Positions 28,021 through 36,529 of a DNA stretch of 64,000 nucleotides are shown one piece after another; positions within the stretch are counted from its first letter, which is position 1; each line of letters opens with the position of its first letter. The notes under the pieces are model-generated. The model had not been told where the DNA came from and ran no database searches. It saw only the letters and a list, made by a program, of their open reading frames with translations. Position numbers and translations under genes: made by a program. The DNA is from JBBITI01 sp963735055 (lineage in GTDB: Bacteria; Chloroflexota; Dehalococcoidia; Dehalococcoidales; UBA2162). The stretch spans positions 124,001 through 188,000 of the forward strand of contig CAVTJN010000004.1 of the NCBI GenBank assembly GCA_963735055.1, read 5' to 3'.

Positions 28021-28155
28021 CTACTCTGTCTGTAGTGGAACATTGGCGGGGTCGGCTACAAGTGCGCCTCCGGATCTGAGCACGCTGAAGACCTCGTTTA
28101 TCCTTTTTCGGATATCCGCAGGGCTGCCGAGGTAGATGAGAGGAACCCCAAGACA
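28021..28155 (-). pseudogene. Short remnant, possibly a URO-D-family C-terminus
   Basis: A minus-strand frame ending at 28021 encodes a stretch (YLGSPADIRKRINEVFSVLR, then SGGALVADPANVPLQTE) that resembles the last 45 residues of uroporphyrinogen-decarboxylase-fold methyltransferases, where G-x-P-E-x-V-R and a Gly-rich strand precede the end. The rest of the gene is absent, and the histidine kinase starts on the other strand 107 bases to the right. This is a weak match judged by eye. Confidence 0.3.
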
Positions 28156-28261
28156 ATCCAGGATTCGCCCGAGCAGAGCCCTACATTGCATAAGGGACCA
28201 AGGCGTGCATACAATGGGCCCCAGAATTCTCGCAGTAGCGAGGTCCCGTGGAGAGGGCAGT

Positions 28262-30304
28262 ATGGAAAAGGAACTGCGACAAAGCGGCATCCAGGCGATT
28301 GGCAGTGTGCCCTGGGGTACTCACTTCTGCCAGTTCTACCATACTAAGCAGGACCTGGTCGACACTCTCGTGCCCTATTTCAAAGCCGGCCTGGAGAACA
28401 ACGAGTTCTGCATGTGGGTTACGGCGAAGCCGCTCGAAGTGACCGAAGCTCGAGACGCACTGGCGGCGGAACTCCCAGACCTTGATCGCCGTTTGCGCGA
28501 GGGACAGATTGAGATAATCCCCCACACCGAGTGGTATCTCCTCGGAGGCGCCTTCAACGATGACCGGGTTTTGAAGGGCTGGGTGGACAAGCTTGAACAG
28601 GCGCTGACCAGGGGTTACGCCGGACTTAGGTTGACGGGCAACACCTTCTGGCTGGAGCGAAGTGACTGGCGGGCGTTTACCGAGTACGAGGCCAAAGTAA
28701 ACAGTGTGATCGGCCAGTACCGAATGCTGGCAGCTTGCACCTATTCCCTGGACAAGTGTGACGGAGCGGCAGTAATTGATGTGGTCAAGAATCACCAGTT
28801 CGCCCTGATCAAGGAAGAAGGCAAATGGGATATCATTGAAAGCGCCGTTTACAAGCAGGCCAAGGATGCCCAGCGCCAGACGGAAGAGCGATACCGATCG
28901 CTGTTCGAAAACATGCTGGGTGGTCTGGCCTATTTCCGTGTGGTCTTTGAAGAGGGTGAGGCAGTTGACTTCACCTATTTGGAGGTTAACCCCGCTTTTG
29001 AAGTGCTGACCGGACTGAGAAATGTGGTGGGCAGGACGTTGACCGAGGTAATACCCGGGATAAAGGACTCTAACCCGGAGCTGTTCGAAATCTATCGAAG
29101 AGTGGCTCAGACGGGGTTGCCGGAGAGCTTCGAGACCTACATTGAACAGCTTGGAATCTGGTTCTCGGTTTCGGTCTACAGCCCGCAACAAGGGTATTTT
29201 ATGGCTCTGTTTGAGAACATCACCGGTCGCAAGCAAGCAGAAGATGCTCTCAGGCGAAGCGAGGAGCGATGGGCAACAACCCTGGCAAGTATCGGTGACG
29301 CTGTCATCGCCACAGATTCCTTTGGCCGGATCAGCTTCACTAATGCTGCTGCCGAGTCCCTTACCGGCTGGAAGGCCGCCGAAGCTGACGGGCGCCCCCT
29401 TGCCGATGTCCTCAAAATCGTGAACGAGATGACCCGACAGCCGCTCGAAAACCCTGTGGAGAGAGTCATGCGGGACGGGGGGATTGTGGGGTTGGCCAAT
29501 CACACGCTGATGAGGAAAGACGGAACTGAGGTCCCAATCGATGACAGCGGCGCGCCGATAAGAAATGAGTCCGGCGCAATAACCGGCGCAGTGATCGTGC
29601 TCCGCGATGTCACGGAACGCAAGAAAGCGGAGCAATTCAAGGACGAATTCATCGGCCTGGTATCGCACGAAATCAGGACACCGCTCACGGTGGTAACCGG
29701 CGCACTAAGCGTAGCCATGTCTGAGGGCATTCAAACGGAGGATCAGAAGCTCATGCTGGAGGACGCCGCCCGGGGGGCGAAGGATATGGCCGACGTCGTC
29801 GATAATCTGCTGGAACTGTCCCGATGGCAGGCGAACCGTCTCACGCTCAGTGCCGAACCTCTCCCGATCCCAAAGGTAATCTCCAAAATGACGGCGCAGG
29901 CTACGAAGAAATCTGGCAAACACGTGTTAGTGACAGATGTTCCTCCCGATCTGCCGGTGGTCTTTGCCGACCGGACCAGAGTTGAGCGGATACTGGAGAA
30001 CCTGATTGACAACGCCATCAAGTACTCCCCTCGAGGCGGCGAGATCCGAATCTCGGTCCGGGGTCAAGACGATGGTGTGGTATTCGGGGTCTCTGACCGG
30101 GGGATAGGCATCGGCGGAGAAGATCAGTTGAAGCTCTTCCAGGCATTCCAGCGCCTGGATGTGGGTTCGTTAGCGGGGATACAGGGAGTGGGCCTTGGGC
30201 TGGTGGTGTGCCGCCGCCTGGTAGAGGCCCACGGCGGACGTATATGGGTTGAGTCCGAGGTGGGCAAGGGATCGACTTTCTATTTCACGTTGCCCGTTCG
30301 ATAG
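28262..30304 (+). CDS. Sensor histidine kinase with MEDS and PAS domains
   Basis: The product has 680 residues from the ATG at 28262, chosen because MEDS proteins begin just before VPWGTHFCQFYHTKQDLVD; a longer frame upstream adds 42 atypical residues. The order is MEDS sensory domain (1 to about 190), two PAS domains (about 205-330 and 335-455), HisKA with the phospho-acceptor His in GLVSHEIRTPLT near residue 468, and a HATPase_c domain (NLIDNAIKYSP, SDRGIGIG, GVGLGLVVCRRLVEAHGG). There are no TM segments, so sensing is cytoplasmic; MEDS domains were first described in regulators of one-carbon metabolism. No response regulator gene is adjacent, so it is an orphan kinase. Confidence 0.92.
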   Translation: MEKELRQSGIQAIGSVPWGTHFCQFYHTKQDLVDTLVPYFKAGLENNEFCMWVTAKPLEVTEARDALAAELPDLDRRLREGQIEIIPHTEWYLLGGAFNDDRVLKGWVDKLEQALTRGYAGLRLTGNTFWLERSDWRAFTEYEAKVNSVIGQYRMLAACTYSLDKCDGAAVIDVVKNHQFALIKEEGKWDIIESAVYKQAKDAQRQTEERYRSLFENMLGGLAYFRVVFEEGEAVDFTYLEVNPAFEVLTGLRNVVGRTLTEVIPGIKDSNPELFEIYRRVAQTGLPESFETYIEQLGIWFSVSVYSPQQGYFMALFENITGRKQAEDALRRSEERWATTLASIGDAVIATDSFGRISFTNAAAESLTGWKAAEADGRPLADVLKIVNEMTRQPLENPVERVMRDGGIVGLANHTLMRKDGTEVPIDDSGAPIRNESGAITGAVIVLRDVTERKKAEQFKDEFIGLVSHEIRTPLTVVTGALSVAMSEGIQTEDQKLMLEDAARGAKDMADVVDNLLELSRWQANRLTLSAEPLPIPKVISKMTAQATKKSGKHVLVTDVPPDLPVVFADRTRVERILENLIDNAIKYSPRGGEIRISVRGQDDGVVFGVSDRGIGIGGEDQLKLFQAFQRLDVGSLAGIQGVGLGLVVCRRLVEAHGGRIWVESEVGKGSTFYFTLPVR

Positions 30305-30402
30305 GCCCGAGGGGAGACTGCGCCTGAACGCGTCGCCGCCTTAAGATCAACTTCGGCATGGTTCAATGGGGTACGACGGGTTGACGGCAGCGAGACCGGG
30401 CC

Positions 30403-31215
30403 TCAGCTCCCGGTCGACCGGTAGTGCCGCACGCCGACGTTCCAGACGAGGACTGAGAGTCCCAGGAAGAGGAACCCGGCGAGAGGTGATGTCCAGTGGA
30501 ACCACACCGGGAAGCCAAAGACGTCCGGTTTGTTCAGAATCACTAGCATCGGGAAATAGGTGACCCCGGCAAGCGGAACTACAAAGATGAACAGGCGGGC
30601 GAACCACCGATTGAATATGGGCAGAGGCCATTGCAGCGCCTCGACGCCGCCATAGGTGAAGGAGTTCATAACTTCCAGGCTCTGGGTCGACCAGAAACAC
30701 ATCGTCGCCTGAAGGACCAGCAGTCCGGTGAAGACGGCCATCCCGCCCACCAGCGATAGCGCCAACAGCGTTCCTTTAGCCAGGTTCCAGGTGATGCCGG
30801 TGTTATACGCCGCCCAAACGGTGACCGCCAGTCCCTGCAACAGCCGGCCGGATCTCATTAGCAGGAAATCGTGGGCGAGCACTTGAAGCCCGGTGGACCG
30901 CGGGCGGAGGAGGGTACGGTCGAATTCGCCGCTGATGACCTGGAGGGAGAACATGTCGAACCCTCTGCCCAATGCCTCAGACATGGCGTAGCTGATGTTG
31001 ACCACGCCGTAGAACAGGGCGACTTCCCCGAGCTGCCAACCGCGCAGCGAGCCGAACCGGGAGAATAGCACCAGAACGGTGACGAACTCGATGAACGTGA
31101 CGAGCAGGTTACCAATGGTGTAAAGGACAAAGGACGCCCGGTACTGCATCTGGCTGCGGACACTGATGCTAACCAGCCGCAGATAGAGCCGGGCGGCGTC
31201 CAGAGAACTAGCCAC
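30403..31215 (-). CDS. ABC-2 type exporter permease (second subunit)
   Basis: The product has 270 residues from the GTG at 31215. The open frame extends further upstream but reads through the previous gene in another phase and gives an Arg/Cys-rich peptide. Six or so TM segments are visible (for example FVLYTIGNLLVTFIEFVTVL). The GEFDRTLLRPRSTGLQVLAHD block is the hallmark of the ABC2_membrane_6 family. The GTG start overlaps the upstream permease stop by 8 bases. It is the last gene of a three-gene exporter operon. Substrate unknown. Confidence 0.88.
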   Translation of the reverse strand: MASSLDAARLYLRLVSISVRSQMQYRASFVLYTIGNLLVTFIEFVTVLVLFSRFGSLRGWQLGEVALFYGVVNISYAMSEALGRGFDMFSLQVISGEFDRTLLRPRSTGLQVLAHDFLLMRSGRLLQGLAVTVWAAYNTGITWNLAKGTLLALSLVGGMAVFTGLLVLQATMCFWSTQSLEVMNSFTYGGVEALQWPLPIFNRWFARLFIFVVPLAGVTYFPMLVILNKPDVFGFPVWFHWTSPLAGFLFLGLSVLVWNVGVRHYRSTGS

Positions 31216-32008
31216 CCTGGAGCACCACCTTGCGCATCGCCCGCGACGCCAGGACGATGCCGGCCAGCCCCAGCACGATCGTCCACGCCGCCTGAAGCAG
31301 GATCCGCGGCGCGACCTCTCCGGAGGGCACGGCGCCCAGATAGAGTCGAAACGGCGTGTCGACCAGGCCGCTGAACGGCAGCGCCCGCAGCAGGTTCTGG
31401 GACCAGTCCGGGAAGTACGCCAGCGGTACATTCATGCCGGACAGTATCATCGATATGGCGGGCAGTATGCGCTGCATGCCGTCACCGGCGATGGTCCACA
31501 GACCCGAGATGGTCATCAGGTTCGAGATGGCGCAGCCGAGGAGAAGAGCGAGCAGCATGGATAGCACCCACGCGGCCCCGGCACCGGCCGAGGGCGGCAA
31601 GTGCCAGCTGAAACCGCCCGGCAGCCAGAACGTCAACGCCAGGAGGGGCGCACCGCTCAGCACGGTGGGCACCACCCGCAGCGCAAGAAGGCGGCTGTAC
31701 CACAGGAAATACATACTTAGCGGACGGCTCAACTCGTAGGCCACGTTGCCCGACCGAATCAGGGCGGCTACCTCGGTGTCGGCATAGATGGGCTGCATCC
31801 GGAATGTAGCCTGCGCCAGCCAGGTGTAGGTGACCACCTGCGCCAGGGACATGGGAGGCACGGCGGTGCTCGAGGCGTAGAAGGCCCTATATACCATGAC
31901 GATGATGAAACCGAAAAAGAGCTGGGTGAAGAACCCGGCGGCGGCGGCGGCCCGGTACTGCAGGTGAACGGCGAAGCGCAAGCGGAAGACCGAGAGGTAC
32001 GCCCTCAA
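31208..32008 (-). CDS. ABC-2 type exporter permease (first subunit)
   Basis: The product has 266 residues, about six TM segments, with the family blocks VVTYTWLAQATFRMQPIYAD, AALIRSGNVAYELSRPLSMY and YFPDWSQNLLRALPFSGLVDTPFRLYLG of ABC2_membrane_6 permeases. Its ATG overlaps the ATPase stop by 4 bases (ATGA). The two permeases probably form a heterodimer with the ATPase encoded upstream. Confidence 0.9.
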   Translation of the reverse strand: MRAYLSVFRLRFAVHLQYRAAAAAGFFTQLFFGFIIVMVYRAFYASSTAVPPMSLAQVVTYTWLAQATFRMQPIYADTEVAALIRSGNVAYELSRPLSMYFLWYSRLLALRVVPTVLSGAPLLALTFWLPGGFSWHLPPSAGAGAAWVLSMLLALLLGCAISNLMTISGLWTIAGDGMQRILPAISMILSGMNVPLAYFPDWSQNLLRALPFSGLVDTPFRLYLGAVPSGEVAPRILLQAAWTIVLGLAGIVLASRAMRKVVLQGG

Positions 32009-32988
32009 ATCTCAAATCTCCGGTACATTCCGGCGACGATCTCTTCGATGGGTGGGTCCTCGACGATGAAGTCTTTGACGCGATTGTCGCTCGATATCGC
32101 CCCGATTACTTCGGCAGCGGAGGTGCGCCCGGGATTGAACCGGTACTCCGCCCGATTTCCGTTGTGGGAGTGTAGAATGGCCGGCGGGTAGTCAAGTCTG
32201 ACCGGGTGCTCATGGAAGTCCACCTTGATAATCCGCTCCGCTACCACCGTTTCCCTGAGCCCGGCCATGGAGCCGTCGAACAGGATCACGCCTTTGCCGA
32301 TGACCATCACTCGAGAGCAAAGCGCCTCGATGTCGTCCATGTCATGGGTGGTCAGGATGACCGTGGTCCGGCGCTCGCAGTTGATCTTGGCGATGAACAG
32401 CCGGACGGCGATCTTGGAGACGGCATCGAGACCGATCGTGGGTTCGTCCAGAAATAGTATGGGCGGCCGGTGCAGCAGCGAGGCGGCCAGTTCGCAGCGC
32501 ATCTTCTGGCCCAGGCTGAGCTGCCGAACCGGCACGGTGAGCAGCGGCGCCAGGGAAAGCGCCGCAACAAGCTCATCGAGGGCGGCGCGGTAGTCCTGTC
32601 GCTGGATACGGTATATGTCCCGCAGCAGATCGAAGGAATCGATGACAGGCACGTCCCACCACAGCTGCGTCCGCTGCCCAAAGACGACGCCAATCTGCCG
32701 GACGTGCTCCTTACGTTGCTGCCAGGGTGTCCGTCCGATCACCCGGCACCGTCCGGAGTCGGGCACGAGGATACCGCTCACGATCTTGACCGTGGTCGAC
32801 TTGCCGGCCCCGTTCGGGCCGATGTAACCCACCAGCTCACCTTCTCCGATTGAGAAAGAGACGCCGCGCAAGGCCTCGACAATGTGATGGTCCCGCTTGA
32901 TGACGCTGCCCAACGACCGCCACAGTCCGGCTTGCCGGTTCGATACTTTAAAGGTCTTTCTGAGGTGTTCGGCGACGACTTGAGGCAT
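32005..32988 (-). CDS. ABC exporter ATP-binding protein
   Basis: The product has 327 residues. Walker A is GPNGAGKST, the signature is LSLGQ, Walker B is ILFLDEPTIGLD, and the H-loop is TTHDMDD. A C-terminal extension after about residue 240 follows, common in ATPases that pair with ABC2_membrane_6 permeases (natA-like). It is the first gene of the exporter operon. The intergenic region upstream contains a palindrome and a 14-base motif shared with the XRE gene promoter. Confidence 0.93.
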   Translation of the reverse strand: MPQVVAEHLRKTFKVSNRQAGLWRSLGSVIKRDHHIVEALRGVSFSIGEGELVGYIGPNGAGKSTTVKIVSGILVPDSGRCRVIGRTPWQQRKEHVRQIGVVFGQRTQLWWDVPVIDSFDLLRDIYRIQRQDYRAALDELVAALSLAPLLTVPVRQLSLGQKMRCELAASLLHRPPILFLDEPTIGLDAVSKIAVRLFIAKINCERRTTVILTTHDMDDIEALCSRVMVIGKGVILFDGSMAGLRETVVAERIIKVDFHEHPVRLDYPPAILHSHNGNRAEYRFNPGRTSAAEVIGAISSDNRVKDFIVEDPPIEEIVAGMYRRFEI

Positions 32989-33020
32989 GAACTCACACTC
33001 CGCTGTACCTGAAATCCGTA

Positions 33021-33042
33021 GATATGCGGATTAGCATATCAG
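33021..33042 (-). promoter_or_regulatory. Candidate operator/promoter of the ABC exporter operon
   Basis: GATATGC (33021-33027) and GCATATC (33034-33040) are inverted arms around 6 bases. The overlapping 14-mer GATTAGCATATCAG (33029-33042) matches the XRE gene promoter motif at 34231-34244 in 13 of 14 positions. On the minus strand it reads TGATATGCT, an extended -10 form, and would start transcription about 40 bases before the ATPase gene. It may be a site for the XRE regulator. Confidence 0.45.
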
Positions 33043-33093
33043 AGTATCATAGAAGGCAAAGACAGTCAATCAGAGTGGAGTCAAACAACCGGG

Positions 33094-33861
33094 TCAGCTC
33101 AGCAGGCCAGTCTGGACGAGACGCCGCCCGGCCGCCTCAAGCGAAACGTCGAAAGCCTGGGCGACGGCGGCGATCAACCCCGGGCCCTTACCTGCCTTGC
33201 GGGCGATGGCACGAACCCGGGTGGCGGGCATGAGCAAGGCGGCGGAGGCATAGCACGCCTGCCATTCCATCCAGTCCGAGTCCGGCGGGTCGAACAGACG
33301 CGTGCCACGGCACCTCGGTCCGGGCGGGTATCGGGCCGGGCGCGGCGTCCGCGCTAACCGGTCAGCGACGGGACCAGGTTCACCAGGGTCTCGTTCAGGG
33401 AAGAGCTTTGAACGAAGACTCATGATTTTGCGGCGCTGGCGGGCCAGGTTGGCCGGCGGGGCAGTCGCGGCGACACGCGACGCGGTGGCGGTGTGCCACA
33501 GGAAATCGTGAAACCGCACGTGGCCGTATTCATGTGACAGAGTCGTGCGGAGTCGCCGGTCGCTGTCGGGCTGCAGGGACAGGTCCCGGGAAATCCTGAC
33601 CGCGGGCTTGCGACGATAGAAGAAGTCGGTCATCCCCTCCACGTCAGACGCCTGGGCGGACAGGTCAGCGTACAGGTCCAGGTCGGAGGTGTCACGCTCG
33701 ACCATCACGGTCAGATCGTCGGTCGAGATGGGGAAGCGGACCGCTCCATACCGCGCGGCGAGGTACGACGACACGATCCGTTCACACTCGGCATCGAGCT
33801 CATCGCTGTCGTAAAACGGCCGCCAGTCGAAGCGGCTGGTATCATCAGGCACCCACTTCAT
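33094..33861 (-). CDS. ImmA/IrrE-family metallopeptidase
   Basis: The product has 255 residues. The zinc-peptidase motif HEYGH is at 110-114. An N-terminal helical part with ISTDDLTVMVERDTSDLDLYADLS is typical of ImmA/IrrE peptidases, which cleave or inactivate XRE-type repressors. A poorly conserved Arg/Pro-rich insert lies at about 150-190, and the C-terminus is a helical domain (WMEWQACYASAALLMP). The start overlaps the XRE gene stop by 4 bases, the usual arrangement for a peptidase with its repressor target. Confidence 0.88.
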   Translation of the reverse strand: MKWVPDDTSRFDWRPFYDSDELDAECERIVSSYLAARYGAVRFPISTDDLTVMVERDTSDLDLYADLSAQASDVEGMTDFFYRRKPAVRISRDLSLQPDSDRRLRTTLSHEYGHVRFHDFLWHTATASRVAATAPPANLARQRRKIMSLRSKLFPERDPGEPGPVADRLARTPRPARYPPGPRCRGTRLFDPPDSDWMEWQACYASAALLMPATRVRAIARKAGKGPGLIAAVAQAFDVSLEAAGRRLVQTGLLS

Positions 33862-34202
33862 TCAGTGTCCCCGGGCCGCCGGCGGCGGTAGCTACGCGCG
33901 AACGCCTCGAAAGCCTCTCTGACCTGGCGCGGGCTCTCGGGCGCGGGCGCCCGGTATTTGGGCGGGATCTGGTTGGCGAGAAAAAAGAGGTACTCCTCGG
34001 GCACGTCAAGAGCCCGGGCAAACTGGGCGATGAGGTGCTCGCCGGGCGCATTCCGCCGGTCGCGCTCGATGTCGTTAAGGTACTGCGGCGAGATCGGCCC
34101 CCCGTCTTCCTTGAGCACGGTCGCGGCCAGTTGCTTCTGGCTCATCAGCTTCTTCTTGCGGGCCGTGGCAACTGCCTGGCCGAACGTCATCAGGTTATCC
34201 AC
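33858..34202 (-). CDS. XRE-family transcriptional regulator
   Basis: The product has 114 residues. The helix-turn-helix is SQKQLAATVLKEDGGPISPQYLNDIERDRR, followed by HLIAQFARALDVPEEYLFFLA. The C-terminus is charged and probably not DNA-binding. The start is a GTG with GGGAGG 7 bases upstream; an ATG four codons in is the alternative. With the overlapping ImmA-type peptidase gene this makes a repressor/anti-repressor pair of the kind seen in mobile elements and stress switches. A strong promoter lies upstream, and a related motif lies before the ABC exporter operon, a possible second target. Confidence 0.88.
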   Translation of the reverse strand: MDNLMTFGQAVATARKKKLMSQKQLAATVLKEDGGPISPQYLNDIERDRRNAPGEHLIAQFARALDVPEEYLFFLANQIPPKYRAPAPESPRQVREAFEAFARSYRRRRPGDTE

Positions 34203-34230
34203 GCTGACGCCTCCCTTAGCTCGATACCCT

Positions 34231-34263
34231 GATCAGCATATCAGCAGCCGCCGGGGGTGTCAA
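34231..34263 (-). promoter_or_regulatory. Promoter of the XRE-ImmA pair with possible operator
   Basis: On the minus strand TTGACA (34263-34258) and TATGCT (34240-34235) are 17 bases apart, with TG one base before the -10 box. The palindrome CTGATCAG (34229-34236) overlaps the -10 box. This is the best promoter match in the window and would start about 26 bases before the GTG. Confidence 0.6.
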
Positions 34264-34340
34264 CCAGGTGAGAATTCTAAGACCATCGTCAGACGCCGGC
34301 ATGAACATGCCGTTGAATTGGGCGCGGGACCGGTCTCGGC

Positions 34341-35498
34341 CTACAGGGCTGCGCAAAGGGCCGTGGCGAGGGCGCGGTGTCGCGGATCAAGGAAATGAGC
34401 GCCCTGGTTGCCCCGGTTCATGACATACGCCCAGCTCATTCTGGCGTCGAGGTCGACCACGAGCATCGAGCCACCGGCCCCACCCCAGGAGAAGGTACGA
34501 GGGTTCGGCCCCAAGGGACGCCTGCTGGTGCTTAGTTCCACACCGAGACCCCAGCGTATTTCATCGCCCAGAACCAGGTCGACCCCGCAGCATTGCTCCT
34601 GCATGGCGGTTTCAATCGTCTTGGTGCTCAGAAGACGGACGCCGGCAAGGGTCCCGCCGCAGGCCAAAGCAGCTCCGACGCGCGCCGCGGCACGGGCATT
34701 GCCGTGGCCATTGGCAGCCGGTATTTCGGCACGCCGCCAACCTATCTGGTTTCCCATACCCAGCCCCCCCTGCGCGGAGTTCATCCTCACGATGCCCTGC
34801 ACAGAACCGGGGTCTGGAGCGATGTACCCGGCATCTCCCGGCCGGAGGACCGGAGGTGGGACCAGTTCAGCGATACGGGAGTCGTACTCGGGGCCAGTGC
34901 CGATATGGAAGTCGGCGCCAAGGGGAACGGCGACCTCGTCCCTGAAGAAAGTGCCGAGCGTCTTGCCGGTTATGCGGCGGACAACTTCTCCGACCAGATA
35001 GCCCTGGGTGATGCCGTGATAGCCGCTGCCTGTGCCCGGCTCCCACAGGGGCTTCATGGCGGCCAGAATCCGGGTGACCCGTTCCCAATCGTACAGAGTC
35101 TCGAGGGCAACGGGTTCAGAGAATCCAGCCAGGCCGGATTGGTGGCTCAGGAGGTAACGCACAGGCATTCTGTCCTTGCCATTTTGGGCGAACTCGGGCC
35201 AGTACTTGGCGACGGGGGCGTCCAGATCGAGCAGGCCGCGGTCGACAAGCATCCAGGCGCAGACAGCGGTCATGACCTTAGTCATAGAGAACACGTTGAC
35301 GATGGTGTCGCGTTGCCAGGGCCGTTTTCGCGCTGCATCGGCATGCCCGCCCCAAATATCCACGACATACCGGCCGTCAATGGTTGCGGCGAAGGAGGCA
35401 CCCACCTCCAAACCATGATCGAAGTTTTCAGCGAACGTCTTCTCTACCGAAGCGAAACGGTCATCGCGGGTTCCGTGGACTTCAATTTTGTCAGCCAT
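34341..35498 (-). CDS. Serine hydrolase of the beta-lactamase/EstB family
   Basis: The product has 385 residues from the ATG at 35498 (MADKIEVHG), which has GAGGGC upstream; a longer frame to 35582 lacks a site. The class-C beta-lactamase/esterase nucleophile motif is SMTK (S-x-x-K), with YHG in the Y-x-N position. The FSWGGAGGSMLVVDLDARMSWAYVMN block is typical of carboxylesterases such as EstB and LACTB-like proteins. There is no signal peptide, so it is probably a cytoplasmic esterase. It is a single gene, divergent from the CPBP gene at 35670. Confidence 0.88.
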   Translation of the reverse strand: MADKIEVHGTRDDRFASVEKTFAENFDHGLEVGASFAATIDGRYVVDIWGGHADAARKRPWQRDTIVNVFSMTKVMTAVCAWMLVDRGLLDLDAPVAKYWPEFAQNGKDRMPVRYLLSHQSGLAGFSEPVALETLYDWERVTRILAAMKPLWEPGTGSGYHGITQGYLVGEVVRRITGKTLGTFFRDEVAVPLGADFHIGTGPEYDSRIAELVPPPVLRPGDAGYIAPDPGSVQGIVRMNSAQGGLGMGNQIGWRRAEIPAANGHGNARAAARVGAALACGGTLAGVRLLSTKTIETAMQEQCCGVDLVLGDEIRWGLGVELSTSRRPLGPNPRTFSWGGAGGSMLVVDLDARMSWAYVMNRGNQGAHFLDPRHRALATALCAAL

Positions 35499-35669
35499 GT
35501 GTTGCCCTCCTCGTTCTGGGACGATTCTACGACCTCTGCGGTTTCCTGGCAACCGACCGGGGGTGGTGCTCGGCAGAATCATCCTAAGTCTGTTTCATGT
35601 GTTGCAGGACGATGGTTCTCGCACCGCGCTGTGCTGTTGCGTCGCCGTTCGTGATACTCTTTGAATGCT

Positions 35670-36296
35670 ATGAGCGAACCGCCCCTTAAGAAGATTCTTG
35701 CCCCAATCATTCCCTACGTAACGATTGGCATTGGTCTGCTGGTCTTTCACAACGCATGGCTGGCTATTCTCGGTTATCACGCAGGAATGATAGCGATCAT
35801 TTCTTGTTCCGGGACACGCATTACTCCGCAGAAAGCATTTCGGGGTAGAGGATATGGTATCCCCTTGATCGGGGCATTGGCTGGGGCTTGCGCCGGGATA
35901 CTTCTGTACGTTCTGTGGCCCTATTTGGGATTGGCGGGGGGAATCAACGCATATGTGCGAAGCATCGGACTAAACGAACGGACATGGCCTGCGTTCCTTA
36001 CGTATTTCATTATCATGAATCCCCTGATCGAAGAATACTACTGGAGGGGCTATCTGGCATCGGCCGGCAAGGGAATAGTGCTGAACGATCTGGTGTTCTC
36101 GGGATACCACTTGATTGTCGCGGCCGGCCGAATGCATGCTGTGTGGCTCATTGTGTTATTCGTCGCCCTGACCACCGGAGCGTGGTTCTGGAGACAGATG
36201 AACCGTTTCAATGGGGGACTATTGGCTTCCACCGTCTCTCACATTACCGCAGATACAACGGTGATCCTGACCATTTACTACATGTCCATGAAATAG
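35670..36296 (+). CDS. CPBP-family intramembrane protease, intact copy
   Basis: The product has 208 residues from the ATG at 35670; a TTG three codons earlier is less likely. About six TM segments are visible. The three CPBP motifs are present: EEYYWRGYL (EExxxR), FSGYHLI (FxxxH) and STVSHITADTTVI (second conserved His). The family includes CAAX-type proteases and bacteriocin-immunity proteins. The frameshifted gene at 8438-9071 is a clear paralogue, and even the 25 bases upstream of the starts are alike. A strong terminator lies about 170 bases downstream. Confidence 0.87.
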   Translation: MSEPPLKKILAPIIPYVTIGIGLLVFHNAWLAILGYHAGMIAIISCSGTRITPQKAFRGRGYGIPLIGALAGACAGILLYVLWPYLGLAGGINAYVRSIGLNERTWPAFLTYFIIMNPLIEEYYWRGYLASAGKGIVLNDLVFSGYHLIVAAGRMHAVWLIVLFVALTTGAWFWRQMNRFNGGLLASTVSHITADTTVILTIYYMSMK

Positions 36297-36468
36297 GCGC
36301 GGACGGCACCGTATCCAATGGCAGATCCCCTGCCGACTCCTTCCACGATGAGAAGGCGATACTCTTCTGCCGCAGGTGGCTCCTCCGGGCGAAGTACGTC
36401 TGGATCGACCAGACCATGAAATCGAAGATGCCCGGCAGATAAGAACAAGAGGCCTGGGAACAATCAAC

Positions 36469-36509
36469 TAAGAAAGGAGCCCCGGCGGGTCGCCGGGGCT
36501 CCTTTCTTA
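36469..36509. terminator. Perfect 19-bp hairpin between convergent genes
   Basis: TAAGAAAGGAGCCCCGGCG (36469-36487) pairs fully with 36491-36509 across a GGT loop. The stem ends in CTTTCTTA on the plus side and in the same form on the minus side, so it can terminate both the CPBP gene (+) and the BioD/DRTGG gene (-). Confidence 0.85.
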
Positions 36510-36529
36510 ATATCTCAAAGAGATGGCGT

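Noticed and set aside
28181..29668. A 495-codon minus-strand frame opposite the histidine kinase
   Set aside because: The plus-strand kinase has complete domain motifs, so the opposite frame is incidental.
34593..35654. A 353-codon plus-strand frame opposite the serine hydrolase
   Set aside because: The minus-strand frame carries the SMTK and other family motifs; the opposite frame has none.
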